Source of the DNA: Chromera velia
Taxonomy: Eukaryota; Sar; Chromeraceae
Length of the DNA: 25,418 nucleotides
Reading direction: 5' to 3'
Assembly (NCBI GenBank): GCA_018398765.1
Contig: JAHBMJ010001663.1
Location: 1,444 to 26,861 of the forward strand
Positions 9,650 to 20,166 of the stretch are shown here, piece by piece. Below the pieces are notes generated by a model that did not search any database, was not told the origin of the DNA, and saw nothing but the letters and a program-made list of their open reading frames with translations. Within the stretch, counting starts at the first letter, position 1. Each line of letters opens with the position of its first letter. The position numbers were made by a program, and so were the translations under genes.

Positions 9650-12428
9650 CGTGTGTGCGTGTGTGTGCGTGTATGCGTGTGTGTGTGTGTGTGTGCGTCT
9701 GTATGTGTGTGCATATGTACATATGTCCCTGCGTGTGCTTGTGCAGGTCCAAGAGGTCCCACTGCTTCTTCATCCGTCTCCTCAGCTTCCAAACCTCAAC
9801 CATCTCAAGAAGATGACGGAACCTCCCAAGTACCATCCTCCAAAGCTCTCCCCAACCCCAAACAGACCTCTCTGCCAAAACAAGACACTACACAGCCTGT
9901 AACCCAGCTGAGCCCTTCAAACGACTCGTCAGCTGCTGCCTCTCCCTCCACAATCCCTGCAGGCCCCGAGTTCTTGTGTGTCGGCTCTGCGGCACCTGAA
10001 AGGTCGCACAATGTCCGAAAGCGGTGTCCTGCGGGAAGGCCCCCTCCCCCCGCTGCATCGAATACCCACACCAGGTTCCCAAAACTGTCTCCACGCAAGA
10101 GCACCCTCCTGAACTCCCACCCCTGGCATCTTGACACCGGCAGCAACGACGGTGACTCCGTGGAAGAACTCGATTTGCAGATGCAAAACGAGGCTGTGCG
10201 GGGCCTTGTCATTCAACCGACTCCCTTCGCGGTACGCCCACCAACGCAACATTCAATTGGGGGGGAAGAACGAGAGGTGGCCTTTCCTGAAGATGAACAG
10301 AAGAAGGATGAGGAAGTATCACAGGTGGTTGTCTACGCCCCGGTTGGGCCTAGATCATCTTTGCACCCCCCTTCTCCTGACCTTGTGGGAGACTCCCCCC
10401 AGTGCTCCTCCCCCTCCTCAAACTACGCAGGCAAAATCGTTGCAGGCACCGGTGCGTCCAACGTTCCCGCCCAGTCCCCCCAGGGTACAAAACCCCTGAC
10501 TGAGCAGCCGATTGATGAAATACAGATTTCTTGTCAAGAGGACAGCAAAGCCACTTCCCTTGAATGCCCGCCAGGAGAGAAGAAGCCGGGGTCCGAATCC
10601 ATCCATCAAGATGGTTTGTCAGTTCCTGCCAGTGGCGTCACGGGTGCCTCTGACGATGAACGCACCACGGCAGTGCCAGAGGCCTGTTGTGACTCTTCTG
10701 ACCCTTCTGATGCTGGGGGGGTGATTCTGATCGGTGTGAGACGCCAGAAGAAAAAGGAATCCGAGGAGGGGGGGGGATTAAACCACTCAGGTTCTACTAG
10801 GAAACTGACCGAACAGGGAGGCACGGTGGAGCCCCAAAGTCCTCCTCCTTCCCACAAGACGACTGCAGGGGTTCCAACTCAGCAGAGACATTCCAAGGCA
10901 CGAGGGGCCCGTCTGTTTCGTCGTCGAAGGATGGAGGGATACTTCCAGTCTCTGAGGAAACTAGAGGCTGCTGTTGCTAGAGAATCTGCACCCTTGCAGT
11001 GTCCCCCCGAACCTCCACAGTGTTCCTCCCTTGTTCCTGCCACACTCCGTTCGTTGTGCTCAGTAGATCCAGAAAGGGTCGCCCGACTGCCACAGAAAAA
11101 ACACCACGAGGCTTCAGCCTCAAAGAGACGTGCAGTGCCTTATTCTGAAGGCAAAAAGGGACCCTCATCCCAATCCACAGTAGAGCTGTCCAGCTCCTCT
11201 ACCACCGCGGCCTCCTCCTCACTAGGCGGCCCCGCGGGGACAGGAGGAGGTAGCCCCTCTGCCTCTGGCTCTGGTCCTGTTGTCGCCCCCGCTGTCTCTG
11301 TCGGTTGGCCGGGTAGCGGCGCGTCTGCAGTGTCACTTTCTGTCCCTTCCGTTCACAAGGCACCGGGTGAGGCGTTGCTGGCACGAGCGTCGGACCTCCT
11401 GAGGAAACACGATGCGAGAGATAGGGAAACGGAAAGGGAGAGGGAAAGACAGGGTGATACACAGCAGGTTCCGGTAGCAGGTGGAAGGAATGAATCCAGG
11501 ATAACGGACCATGTGATGGAAGATTTGGTCGCAGTCGGCACACAGGTATGTCTGTCTTTATTTCAATTCGCTCGACAGTTCTTTCTCTTTGCTCTTCCGT
11601 TCCTGATTTCTGAATTGTTTGATTCCAGTTTGTTTTGAATGTCTTTTCCTTGCACTGTCCCTATTCTTTCCCCGCCAGTCTGTCTCCGTACCTTTGCCGT
11701 GTTAGATTTTTCACATACCGTGGTTTTTCTTCAGTCCTGCCGACACAAAGACCAATGTTTTCATACACAAAGTAGACAACGATGCATAAGACGGAAAACA
11801 TCTTGGGGATTGATCTATGACATTGTTGACACAAATCACAGGACAGAAAATGCACCTTGGAGTTCATTAATTTCGTAATGCCACTCTCCTATTCATTGCA
11901 TCTGCATGGATGGATCTGCAGACTTTGACCCCTGCCCCCGTCCCCAGCCTGCCTCCTCTCATCCCGGCCGTGAAGTCAGACGCGTCCCCTGCGCCACCTG
12001 TCGGAGGAGCGAAAGAGAAGGGAGGGGCGCAGCAGCGTGGGGGGTCTTCCTTCTCGCTCCCCTCAATTATGACCACTCGCTTCGCTTCCAATGGTCAAAA
12101 GGAAAAAGAAAAAGAAGCAGAGGCCCCAAACCACCGAGGGCATCACACCAAAGAACGGGACGGCAGCAATATTCCACGTGAGGCACTGCCTCCCTTGGGT
12201 CAATCCCCAAAGGACAGCCGCCCGAGGAGGAAATTTAGACACCAAGGGGGAGAGCTGCAAGGGAGACAGCGCAATCTGCGTTACTCTGCAGATGTCCTTC
12301 AGAGTGCAGGTCCTCCCGTTATGCAGGCTGCCTTTGACAGACTTGAACTTGACCAGTCCGCTGCATCCCTTGTGCATCCGGACTGGCAACGAAAGGGTGC
12401 ACATCTTTCCGTCCCTCTTCTTCTTTGA
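8905..12428 (+). CDS. long, mostly disordered Ser/Pro-rich protein of unknown function
   Basis: The firm parts are exon 9747-11545 (about 599 codons, acceptor CTTGTGCAG, donor CAG|GTATGT) and exon 11922-12428 (168 codons then TGA, acceptor GGATCTGCAG). They join in phase 0. The first exon is uncertain. ATGATG at 8905 can reach the acceptor in phase through a donor at 8918 (CAAG|GTACAA) or one near 8995, with the repeat tract as intron 1. The protein is rich in Ser, Pro, Gln and Glu, with charged clusters (RRQKKKESEE) and two probable helices: RLFRRRRMEGYFQSLRKLEA, and ARASDLLRKHDARDRETERE followed by ITDHVMEDLVAVGTQ. No catalytic motif or known domain was recognised. A GTGAGG donor at 12178 could shorten the last exon. 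The opposite strand has only short frames, so strand and frame of the two main exons are secure. Confidence 0.7.
9003..9740. repeat. alternating purine-pyrimidine tract with 43 perfect 12-bp repeats
   Basis: A GC/GT dinucleotide stretch leads into 43 identical copies of ATGCGTGTGTGT (first ATGCG at 9076, last at 9580), followed by more GT/GC/AT dinucleotides. Strict purine-pyrimidine alternation holds from 9003 to about 9695 apart from an undetermined base at 9587. The tract is open in several frames (MRVC or CV repeats), but it sits just before a good acceptor at 9746 and is best read as intron 1 of the disordered-protein gene. Confidence 0.9.
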
Positions 12429-13427
12429 GCTTTCCGCAGTGGCATGCACACAGCGAGGGATGCGAGCAGAGGTCCGAACATTGAAACAAGGTTTTGGGAT
12501 CAGGGGGGAGACGTCTGTCGTGTGAATAGGGAGGAATATGGGACAGACGCAAAGAGTTCCAGACGACCTTTATGATAGAGTAAAGAGGGGAAGGCTCGTA
12601 TTTGACTTTCATCTGGAGCTTTGACTGAGCCTCGATTTCACTTTTTCATGACACAAGCAAAGAATGGAGGGAGGGGTTGTGAACGTGAGACAGCTCCCTC
12701 AAGTCGTCTGCTGACCGAGGACAGGCAGACAGTAGAGAGAGAAAAACATTGAGGTTTTTCGAAGACCATAAGGAAAAAGGTGGACTGTCCAAGGAACACA
12801 ATTTATGATCGCACTCGTGAATGGAGCCATGGGGGATCTGCTGTTTGCCTGAATGTCGTCTGTCTTTATGAAAAAGACTGTTGGGGGAACAGGGATGGGG
12901 AGAAGGAAGGGAACGGGAGCTGTATGTACATGAACGTCAGAGGTTGATGGAACAAACGGAAAGGAAGGAGGGAGAAAGATAAGAAAGGAAGAAAGATCTA
13001 TTGCTCAAACAAACTTTCTCTTGAGATACCCGATTCCGTCAAAAGAAGCACAAAGCGTCTGTCTGCTTTTGATGGATAGGAAGGACAAAATTCCAGATCG
13101 AGAGAAAAGACCCACCCAAACATACTGCGTTTTGGAAAGCGCCAGTGAAGCCGGGCTGGGAAATGCAAAGAAAAAGGAAACAAAAAGACTCAATAGAAAG
13201 AAACACACAATGACCATTGGATGCGTGAGGGGCTGCGCCTTTCTCTTTTCCCTTCCTCCTGCTTTCGAGGCTGTACGAATAAAATGACCAGTCATGAATG
13301 TACGCTGTGTTTTCTGCTCATGTCTTCTGTCTGGCCTATGTCTATAAGAACATTGTTATACGTAGTCGACGCAGAGAGAGACAGATACGTGGGGCGAATC
13401 AAAGGAAGATTGGATTAAGGGATTTTG

Positions 13428-13450
13428 CTGACTGACTGACTGACTGACTG
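13428..13450. repeat. (CTGA)n microsatellite
   Basis: About five and a half CTGA units. The same unit, read as GTCA, occurs at splice donors elsewhere in the window, but here no exon is recognised beside it. Confidence 0.9.
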
Positions 13451-14694
13451 CACGACTTTGAGAATGCATGTCGTTTCATCGAACAACAGGACGAGACGGG
13501 AAGGGGCATGTGCGTGAGAGCGCATTCCCTCTCTTTCACTGTTTTTGGTTGTCCAGACAAGGATTGCATGGAGAAGGGCATCAAAAAGGAATGGGTGTAT
13601 CCTTGCACGCAGTGAAAGAAAAGGCAATTCTTGAAGGGCGAACAAGGTTCATGGGTGAGAGGAAGGGAGGGAAATGCACTTCTTCCTTTTTTGGTTCAGA
13701 GTATGACAGAGCGGCCGCGGATCGGAGTGGCGAAGGCGTCACCCCTTCCCGCTGTCCCCGTGCGTGAAGCTCGTTTTTTTCTTTCTTCTTTCTTTCCTCC
13801 ATCTTATACTCTCTGCACACTTCTCCATCCTTCCCTCTCTCCACCCCCACTCCCCTCATGAGACCTTGCAGTGGCCCCAGTGCGGGATGGTGCACACGGC
13901 GGCACGGTGGTCCCTCTCTCTGTTCTATCTTCTTCTCTCATCTATGACTCTCTTCTTGCCTCCCGTCCTCTCCTCTCCTTTTTTCTTCTCTTCTCTTGTC
14001 GACTCTTTGGCACACTTCCCTTCATGCTACTTTAAAACCGTGGAACTTTCAACGTACTTCGCTTGTTGTCAAATTACACGAAAGCCACCCATCACATCAC
14101 ATGGGCGAGGAATGGTTTTTGCTTGCATGATGCTGCAAGAGGAGAAAAGGGATCGAGTGCATCCCTACAGCCCCTGCAGTCCCGATGAATTTTTCGATTG
14201 ACCTGCTTCGAAGTCTTGAAAGAAAAGGTCGAGTGTAAAATTCCGGAGGGGGGTTGTTGTGAGGGCTGGAGGGAANGGGAGAAGGGAGGAATAAGGGAAG
14301 AAAACAAAGAAGGCAGAAAGAAAAGAAGGGAGGGAGGAGAGTGCGTTCCTCCATTCCACAATCAGAGAGAATTAAGCCTTGCATGGCATGGCAGGAATTT
14401 CTGCTCGATCATCGATTCCTTCCTTCTAAGCAGACAAGTTTTCTTTGCAAGACCCTCCCTTGGCCTGCAGACAGAAATCAGACCAGCAATTTCTGCATGT
14501 GCACGCTGAAGCTTGATCGAGACCAGTGCTCACTCCGTTGCCAGCCCAGTGAGAGAGAAGGGACGCCCTACAGACTCTCTCGAAAAAGTCAAAAGCCAAG
14601 AAGTACTCAAAAAAAGGAAGATGAAGAAGAAAAGCGGCTGCAGAGATGAGGACACCAGGCAAGGGGCCGCAGTTCGGCCGCAGTTCAATATGTC

Positions 14695-14734
14695 CAACTC
14701 AACTCAACTCAAATCAATCAATCAATCAATCAAT
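14695..14734. repeat. (CAACT)n / (CAAT)n microsatellite
   Basis: Three CAACT units followed by five CAAT units. Confidence 0.9.
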
Positions 14735-15086
14735 GTGAAACAACGTCAGAAGAGCATGCACATGCAGAGGGAAACAATGACGATTCCATGCACACTTACT
14801 CCCTCAATCACTCACGCGCCCGTCTCCCTCCCTCGTTGCGTGAAAGCGAACGACGGAGCCACAAATGAATGGTAGCCACTGCATTTATGGATCGCAATAC
14901 GTGATGGCTGGTCAATCTTGCAATCACTTTTGGGTCGATTCATTGGAAAACGAAATTCGCACCCACTTTCTTACTTCATTGATGAAACTGCTCTTTTCTT
15001 GTCCCCGCGTCCTAACTCACTCCCATGTCGCAGCTCTGTGCACGCGCAGGACAGCTGCATGAGCGTGATTTACCTCTTCACGCCAC

Positions 15087-15506
15087 TCATTTGATTTCCT
15101 CAAAGAACCGCTGAACAGAAATCGAACTCAAAGATCCTTCGCATACTCCCACACCTTGCGTGTCGAAGTACGGCCGGTGCATAAAATCGACCCAGGCAGA
15201 CAAAGCAGATACACACCTTCGCGTACGTACATGAAACCGAATTTGAAATGCTGTAAGGCAGGTCCCGTCTTTTTGGGTTTCATGGAGATTCGACTGAATC
15301 TCTCTCGCATGATTGAGTCCTCGTACGTCTCTTTTTTGTCTCATTTCGACGCGCCTGCAAACCAGAGGGCAAATTTGCATCTCGTGTATGCTGCCGCGAC
15401 CGGATTCCTCCTTTGCGTTTGCTACACGAAATAAGAAATCATCCTCCGACTGTTTCTTCTTTGATGGTTGCGTGCCTGCAAAGTTTTTTTCTCGAAGCAT
15501 GATCAC
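15087..15506 (-). CDS. weak 139-codon open frame, unknown function
   Basis: Begins ATGATCATG and ends TGA. It reads plausibly in its second half (RDVRGLNHAREIQ, SAWVDFMHRPYFDTQG, SISVQRFFEEIK). A pyrimidine-rich GGTTTGCAG on the same strand near 15357 could be an acceptor, giving a shorter exon in the same frame. A 92-codon frame overlaps on the plus strand. No domain recognised, and chance openness cannot be excluded. Confidence 0.22.
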   Translation of the reverse strand: MIMLREKNFAGTQPSKKKQSEDDFLFRVANAKEESGRGSIHEMQICPLVCRRVEMRQKRDVRGLNHAREIQSNLHETQKDGTCLTAFQIRFHVRTRRCVSALSAWVDFMHRPYFDTQGVGVCEGSLSSISVQRFFEEIK

Positions 15507-15579
15507 GTTTTGCAGCGCGCTCGTTGCTTAGCTAGCTACAAACAGTCGGTGTATAACGATCTGTCGGAACCGGCGTATT

Positions 15580-16450
15580 TTGCATGCAGTGCCTATATAT
15601 CCAGTGGCATCACTTTTTCTAGCCTCAACTTTAGGACTTTGAACCAAAATTAACTTAAACCACTTGAATGTCATTAATAGCCTACCATGAATGTTATCAA
15701 TCCACACAAATACATAAAAACAGCCAGAGCCTGTTAAATGCATTACGTATCGATCTTCTTATTTTAAAAATTCAAACACTCACTACTTTTTCACCATACA
15801 CTCATGAGTCATGAGCACCGGCTAGAGCACCGGCGTTCTGAAACGCGTGAGAAAGCAGAATCCTATAGTAGTATACACTGAGGCTATAGTATACAATCTA
15901 GTATACAATTAACAACTTGAACAGTTCTAGGAAGAGTTATGATTTGATGTGCAATCTACTTGTTAATTGATACTAAGTTTTTTCTTTATAACAAACAAAA
16001 TTTGTCAAATCATATTATGTCTCAAACTAGATATTTGATCAAAGAATACAGTGGCAAATATTAGACCATTAATTACAACATCATATTATAATATACAATA
16101 AAAAATTAATTGAATAATGTACAGTAAAAAAAAATCTATGCTATTATATTACTTACTATAATATGTTAAATTCAATGAACTATAAAAAAAAATTGAAATC
16201 AAAAACTATATTGAATTGTTTTTCAAGTTATTTTGAGTAAAAAGAATTGGGAGTAGCTTCAAGCTAAGTCTAGTATGTTTTAGAGTATGTTTGCTTTAAT
16301 AATGACATTACTAAAGTTATATAATGCTGTTATATATAGACCGTGACCCATCATGATCTATAACTATTTTTAGAACTATATAGTATATACATTCAAGAGT
16401 ATCTGTTTTTCTGATATCTCTCTATTCTTATCTTGTGTCAATGAATCACC
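15580..16450. other. AT-rich island, possible decayed element
   Basis: About 870 bp of strongly AT-rich sequence with abrupt change from the flanking mixed-composition DNA. It contains repeated TAGTATAC words (15867-15905) and a short GAGCACCGGC tandem (15816-15833). Its left edge, CAGTGGCATCACTTTTT (15602-15618), resembles the terminus of the island at the right end of the window, but no matching right terminus was found. No open frame of note. Confidence 0.4.
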
Positions 16451-16748
16451 AGATGAATCAGTGATATTTATGGTACAAGTTAAGAGCGCACCGGCACTAG
16501 CAGGAAAAGGTAGAGACAAGGCGTATTCGGCAATGGCTCCTGCCAGTGGGCCAGTGGCCTATGGAGTATGTATTCGATCTGTGACCAGTCGAACCCGCGC
16601 GATCGACTTCCAAGCGGAAAGGCTGCATATGTGCGAAACACTGAAAGACAAATTGACTCTGAGTCTCTGACACTGATGATTTGTAATGGCCGGATGATGC
16701 GATTTGAGGATGGAACGACTGATCAAAGCCTTATCATCCTGCATGTCG

Positions 16749-18407
16749 TCAGGAAGCTTCATCGTTCTCCTCATCATCATCCTGAGGAAACGCTGAGACA
16801 GAAGTCGCCCGGGAGAGGCCCGCAATGCCGGTACCTGTTGGGGCTGTGGGCAGACGGTCGAGACCAGGCCCCTCTTCCGGGGGGGCGTTCGGGTCACCTC
16901 CCCCCCCCCCTCTTTGTGCCCCGCCCTGATCCCCCCCCTGTTCTCCCGGATCATCTGCTGATGGAGAAGCCTCTCCCTCTAGCACAAGTTGGGATTCCAA
17001 TCGGGTGGGTTGCCTCGCTATGTCTGCTCTTCTGGGCCTGCCATGATCGCTCCCCTCGTCTGCCTCTGCATCGTCTTCATCCTCCTCGTGTTGAACTGCA
17101 GCTGCACGGGAGGCGCTGAGTCTCTGACGAACTTCGGCAGCGGCATCCTCGGGGGGGAGGCCGTCGTCTGCCCCCTCAGGGCCTACAAGGGGGGCGCCCC
17201 CTTCGACGTCTGACAGTGCCACGTCACTCTCTGTGGCTCTGTCCAACTCCTCCTCGCCCTCTCCCTCTCCCTCTCCCGCGTCACCGCTCCCCTGCTCGCT
17301 GCGGGGAGACGGAAGCGCACCCGGCAAATCGGGAAGAGCAACGCCACCCTCAAGGACCCCGTCTCTGTCGTCTAGGGACATCAATCTCATCGCGTTGGGA
17401 TCTGCGGAGCCGTCAGCGGGAGGGGCGGGGGGGAGCTCGGCGGGTGAAATGAAGGGAGAGCGGGGACCCGCGGGGGGGGCAGCGGGTGAGTTTGCTGCGT
17501 CTGCAGGTGGGCGTGCAGAGCCGCGTCGTTTTTTCTTTTCTTTTTTATTACGGGGGGCAGTCTGTACAGAAGACAGCGATACTTGGAGAGAAGTCATTGC
17601 GGCCTTCAGCTGAGGTCTGAACCTCTGGTGAAGTACGAGTGCAAACACGACATCTGGGGGGCAACCGGGGGGCTCTTCTGAGTCAGACTCGACACTTGCC
17701 GCCATGGTTTCATTGATGAAAAGTTTGTTTTCACTCTTACGCCACTCGCACTTATCGAATAGGTTGAGCAGACCGCAGGTGAACCTGACGTTCCCTGATG
17801 GATCTCCCTCGTCTGCAAGTCTCTCACCAAACCAACAGTGGCCTTGGGCCTCTGCCCCAGAGGATTTGCTGACGATCTTTTTGACCCAGAGAATATTGGA
17901 AGGATGGAGAAGCTCGTAAGACCCAAACGTAGCGCCCCTGAAGACCGAAGACATTCTCTCAGCTTTCTTCCCTATCTTCATTTGGATCCCTGGGAGCTTC
18001 TCTTTTGCTTTCTCACGCTCCTTCTCTGCTAAGGTAGACGGGAGCATGTGACTCGGCCATGCACGAACGTAACCACGGTCCACATCGGTTTCAATGTCCC
18101 AAGTGGGTACGTTTTTGCCCGCAAAGTGCATGGTACATTTCCCGCTCCTGCACCCTTCAAACACCACCTTCCATATGGGTCTCGATTTAATACGTGCTTT
18201 TCTGAATTCCGACGCCGACATCGTCGACAAAGTTGCGTTCCCGTTGTTGTCGTTCCCATCCCCAGAAACAACAGAGATCATTTCAACCTGTGTCACGGTC
18301 GCAGGGTTGAATTCTACCCGCAACTGTCCTGTGTCAGTCGGAGAGCGCTCTCCGGGAACGTCTGACCTTGACGGCGGTTGACTTTTCTTCCCACAACAGA
18401 TTCCCAT
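16749..18407 (-). CDS. 552-residue protein with MGICC acylation signal, unknown function
   Basis: A single open frame on the minus strand from ATG 18407 to TGA 16749. The N-terminus MGICCGKKSQPP has Gly2 for N-myristoylation and Cys4/Cys5 for palmitoylation, which predicts tight membrane attachment; this is a motif call from known rules. Residues about 29-280 look folded, with aromatic and Cys content (IWKVVFEGCRSGKCTMHFAG, GSYELLHPSNILWVKKIV, GHCWFGERLADEGD, CGLLNLFDKCEW). A basic patch follows (NKKEKKKRRG, 287-296). The remainder to 552 is disordered, Pro/Gly/Ala-rich with acidic clusters, ending QDDDEENDEAS. No catalytic domain recognised. The start is supported because the acylation signal begins exactly at the first ATG. 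An intron inside the disordered half cannot be excluded. It is divergently oriented to the DHHC gene 2.2 kb away. Confidence 0.75.
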   Translation of the reverse strand: MGICCGKKSQPPSRSDVPGERSPTDTGQLRVEFNPATVTQVEMISVVSGDGNDNNGNATLSTMSASEFRKARIKSRPIWKVVFEGCRSGKCTMHFAGKNVPTWDIETDVDRGYVRAWPSHMLPSTLAEKEREKAKEKLPGIQMKIGKKAERMSSVFRGATFGSYELLHPSNILWVKKIVSKSSGAEAQGHCWFGERLADEGDPSGNVRFTCGLLNLFDKCEWRKSENKLFINETMAASVESDSEEPPGCPPDVVFALVLHQRFRPQLKAAMTSLQVSLSSVQTAPRNKKEKKKRRGSARPPADAANSPAAPPAGPRSPFISPAELPPAPPADGSADPNAMRLMSLDDRDGVLEGGVALPDLPGALPSPRSEQGSGDAGEGEGEGEEELDRATESDVALSDVEGGAPLVGPEGADDGLPPEDAAAEVRQRLSASRAAAVQHEEDEDDAEADEGSDHGRPRRADIARQPTRLESQLVLEGEASPSADDPGEQGGDQGGAQRGGGGGDPNAPPEEGPGLDRLPTAPTGTGIAGLSRATSVSAFPQDDDEENDEAS

Positions 18408-18641
18408 CGTGCAGGGCTCCTACATCAGGTTACTCGAAGACTTCGCAGTTCAGTGTCCTACAATAAGAGGGGGGATAGGGTCGGAGTCTAAAAGTGGTAA
18501 CTCATGAGGTCAGCAGTAATCTGAGCAATCTGGAGGCTTCTTTAACTTGCAATATGCTGAAGCTGGCAGCATGTTGCAGCATTGCATGGACCGCTGCGTC
18601 GCCCACCCGCGGTCCAGTCGCCCATGCACTCGATCACCCTC

Positions 18642-19066
18642 TATCGCCTCGGGGGGCAGCTCAGCTCTGCTGAGATCAGCCGAGAGGCCCTGAGATCGCA
18701 CGCACTCGCATAACGCATTTTTTCATTTTTGAGGGGGAGATCGGTTCTATCTCCGTCTCTATCTCCATCACGGTCGGTATCGCCCGAGTTCCAAAATATG
18801 CCCCTCAAGCAACTCGCATGGAGCCGTGATCGCGCATGCTTTACTTACTTTGCGCATACGTGCCCCTCAAGTATAACTTGCATGGAGTTGCACATGCATA
18901 TACGACGTATGCAGTCCCGAAAAGCATATACTTCACACGTGTTGCCATAGCCCCCGCCCCATGGTAGCACACAAGACATGCCTAAACCCCCAATGGTGTG
19001 CACCAATCAAATATGAGCGGACCCCTTAAATAGCTCCCGGAGGCACTCACTCAACTGGTTGGGTGT
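18642..19066. repeat. direct repeat, copy 1 (uninterrupted)
   Basis: Starts ATCGCCTCGGGGGGCAGCTC and ends near CAACTGGTTGGGTGTA. It matches copy 2 (19327-20166) in order along its length, with long shared blocks such as TGAGATCAGCCGAGAGGC. Inside are two copies of a CCCCTCAA...CTCGCATGGAG-type motif (18800-18826 and 18862-18890). Confidence 0.8.
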
Positions 19067-19326
19067 ATTTCGTATATATAGGTCTATATAGCTTTAGGGC
19101 CGGCCTGCGTTACGTTATGCGAGGCAATGCGTTTCTCAGGGCCTCACGGCCTAGCTGCATGACCTGCCCTCAGAGGCGACTTGCTCAAGCTCGAAGATTT
19201 AATTTTTGAGCCACGTTCAAAATTTTGTATGGGTGAGTGCCTGGATCAAAACCGCGAGCATGATTGGCCCCGGCCGGCCCCGGCATAAATGCCCGCCCGC
19301 ACACCGGCCGGGCAGCAGGAGTTGCA

Positions 19327-20166
19327 TATCGCTTCGGGGGGCAGCTCAGCTCTGTTGAGATCAGCCGAGAGGCTCTGAGATCGCACACACTCGCATAATG
19401 CATTTTTTTCATTTTTGGGAGGGGGGGTTCGGTGTCTGTCTTGTTTGTTTATCTATTACGATGTCGCCCTAATTCTAAAATGTGTCCCTCAAGCAACTCG
19501 CACGGAGCCGTGATCGCATTTAAACTCAATCCGCGCTCGTACATCATGATGCGTGCCCCTCAAATAACTCGCATGGAGTTGTATATATTATATCCATACG
19601 CATGTGGTCCCAAAAAGCTCATTTTATATGCGTTGCCGTGGCCTCCACCGGCCACTTGCCCATACACGCAAGACCTGCCCAAACCCCTGATGGTTTGCAA
19701 CAATCAGGCTTTCTAGACACCGCGGCATTTATGGTCAAACGCTGCGGTACCGCGGAGTGGCACCGAGCGCCTACGAGCGCCGCGGAGCGCCCGAAGGGCA
19801 TACCGCGGCACGCCGCGGTTGTAAAACTTGGAAGAAAGGGTGGGAACCGCGGTATGACTTTTCTGATCCTTACCTTTTCTGAGGTTAGTTAAATCAAATT
19901 AATCAGCAATTCATCAAATTCATCGTTGGAACACCTTAAAAAAAATTTTTGACGCCTGCGGCGTGCAAAAGAAACCGTTTTTTCTGAGTATATGGGGCCA
20001 TATCCCAAACGAAGGGGGGCGCCGCCGTGGAGGGGCCTGGAAAGGACCGCAGCGCAGCCGTGGTGCTAAAAAGGGCCACTCTAGAAAGCCTGGCAATTAA
20101 CAATCAAATTATTGCCGACCCCCTAAATGGCCCCCCGAGGCACTCACCCAACTAGTTGGGTGTATG
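19327..20166. repeat. direct repeat, copy 2 (split by a MITE)
   Basis: Same order of blocks as copy 1, but interrupted at 19705-20092 by a 388 bp insertion. The parts on either side (19327-19704 and 20093-20166) together align to copy 1. It carries the same two internal motifs (19484-19510 and 19555-19581). The pair is too close and lacks an interior coding region to be the LTRs of a retroelement. Confidence 0.8.
19705..20092. mobile_element. non-autonomous hAT-like MITE, 388 bp
   Basis: Termini are perfect 13-bp inverted repeats: CAGGCTTTCTAGA at 19705-19717 and TCTAGAAAGCCTG at 20080-20092. The left flank ends GCAACAAT; the right flank begins GCAATTAACAAT, which fits an 8-bp target duplication (GCAA...CAAT) disturbed by four bases. 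The first 148 bp contain six CCGCGG sites (19720, 19750, 19780, 19803, 19813, 19847), which could be subterminal transposase sites. CAG termini plus an 8-bp duplication are hallmarks of the hAT superfamily. No transposase is encoded. Copy 1 of the host repeat is uninterrupted at the same point. Confidence 0.75.

Larger units (their letters stand above)
12429..16748. other. gene-poor interval between convergent genes
   Basis: Four kilobases with no convincing multi-exon gene. It holds pyrimidine-rich stretches (13770-13860, 13910-14010), purine-rich stretches (12950-13000, 14270-14340), an AATAAA at 13278-13283 that is too far from the stop at 12428 to assign, small microsatellites, an undetermined base at 14276, a weak open frame at 15087-15506 and an AT-rich island at about 15580-16450. 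Confidence 0.5.

Noticed and set aside
8996-9746. CVCV and MRVC repeat protein as an N-terminal domain of the downstream gene
   Set aside because: The tract is stop-free in several frames by composition and ends at a good acceptor (9746); an intron is the simpler reading.
13764-14201. 145-codon plus-strand frame with hydrophobic start
   Set aside because: Hydrophobicity comes from pyrimidine-rich sequence (TTC, CTC, CTT); no splice or domain support.
16568-17613. Plus-strand frames at 16568-17119 and 17233-17613
   Set aside because: Antisense shadows of the 552-residue minus-strand gene, caused by its GC-rich disordered half.
19602-19892. 96-codon plus-strand frame
   Set aside because: Crosses the left boundary of the MITE, so it is a composite of unrelated sequences.
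18642-20166. The two direct repeats as LTRs of a retrotransposon
   Set aside because: Only ~260 bp separates them, with no coding region, primer-binding site or polypurine tract seen.
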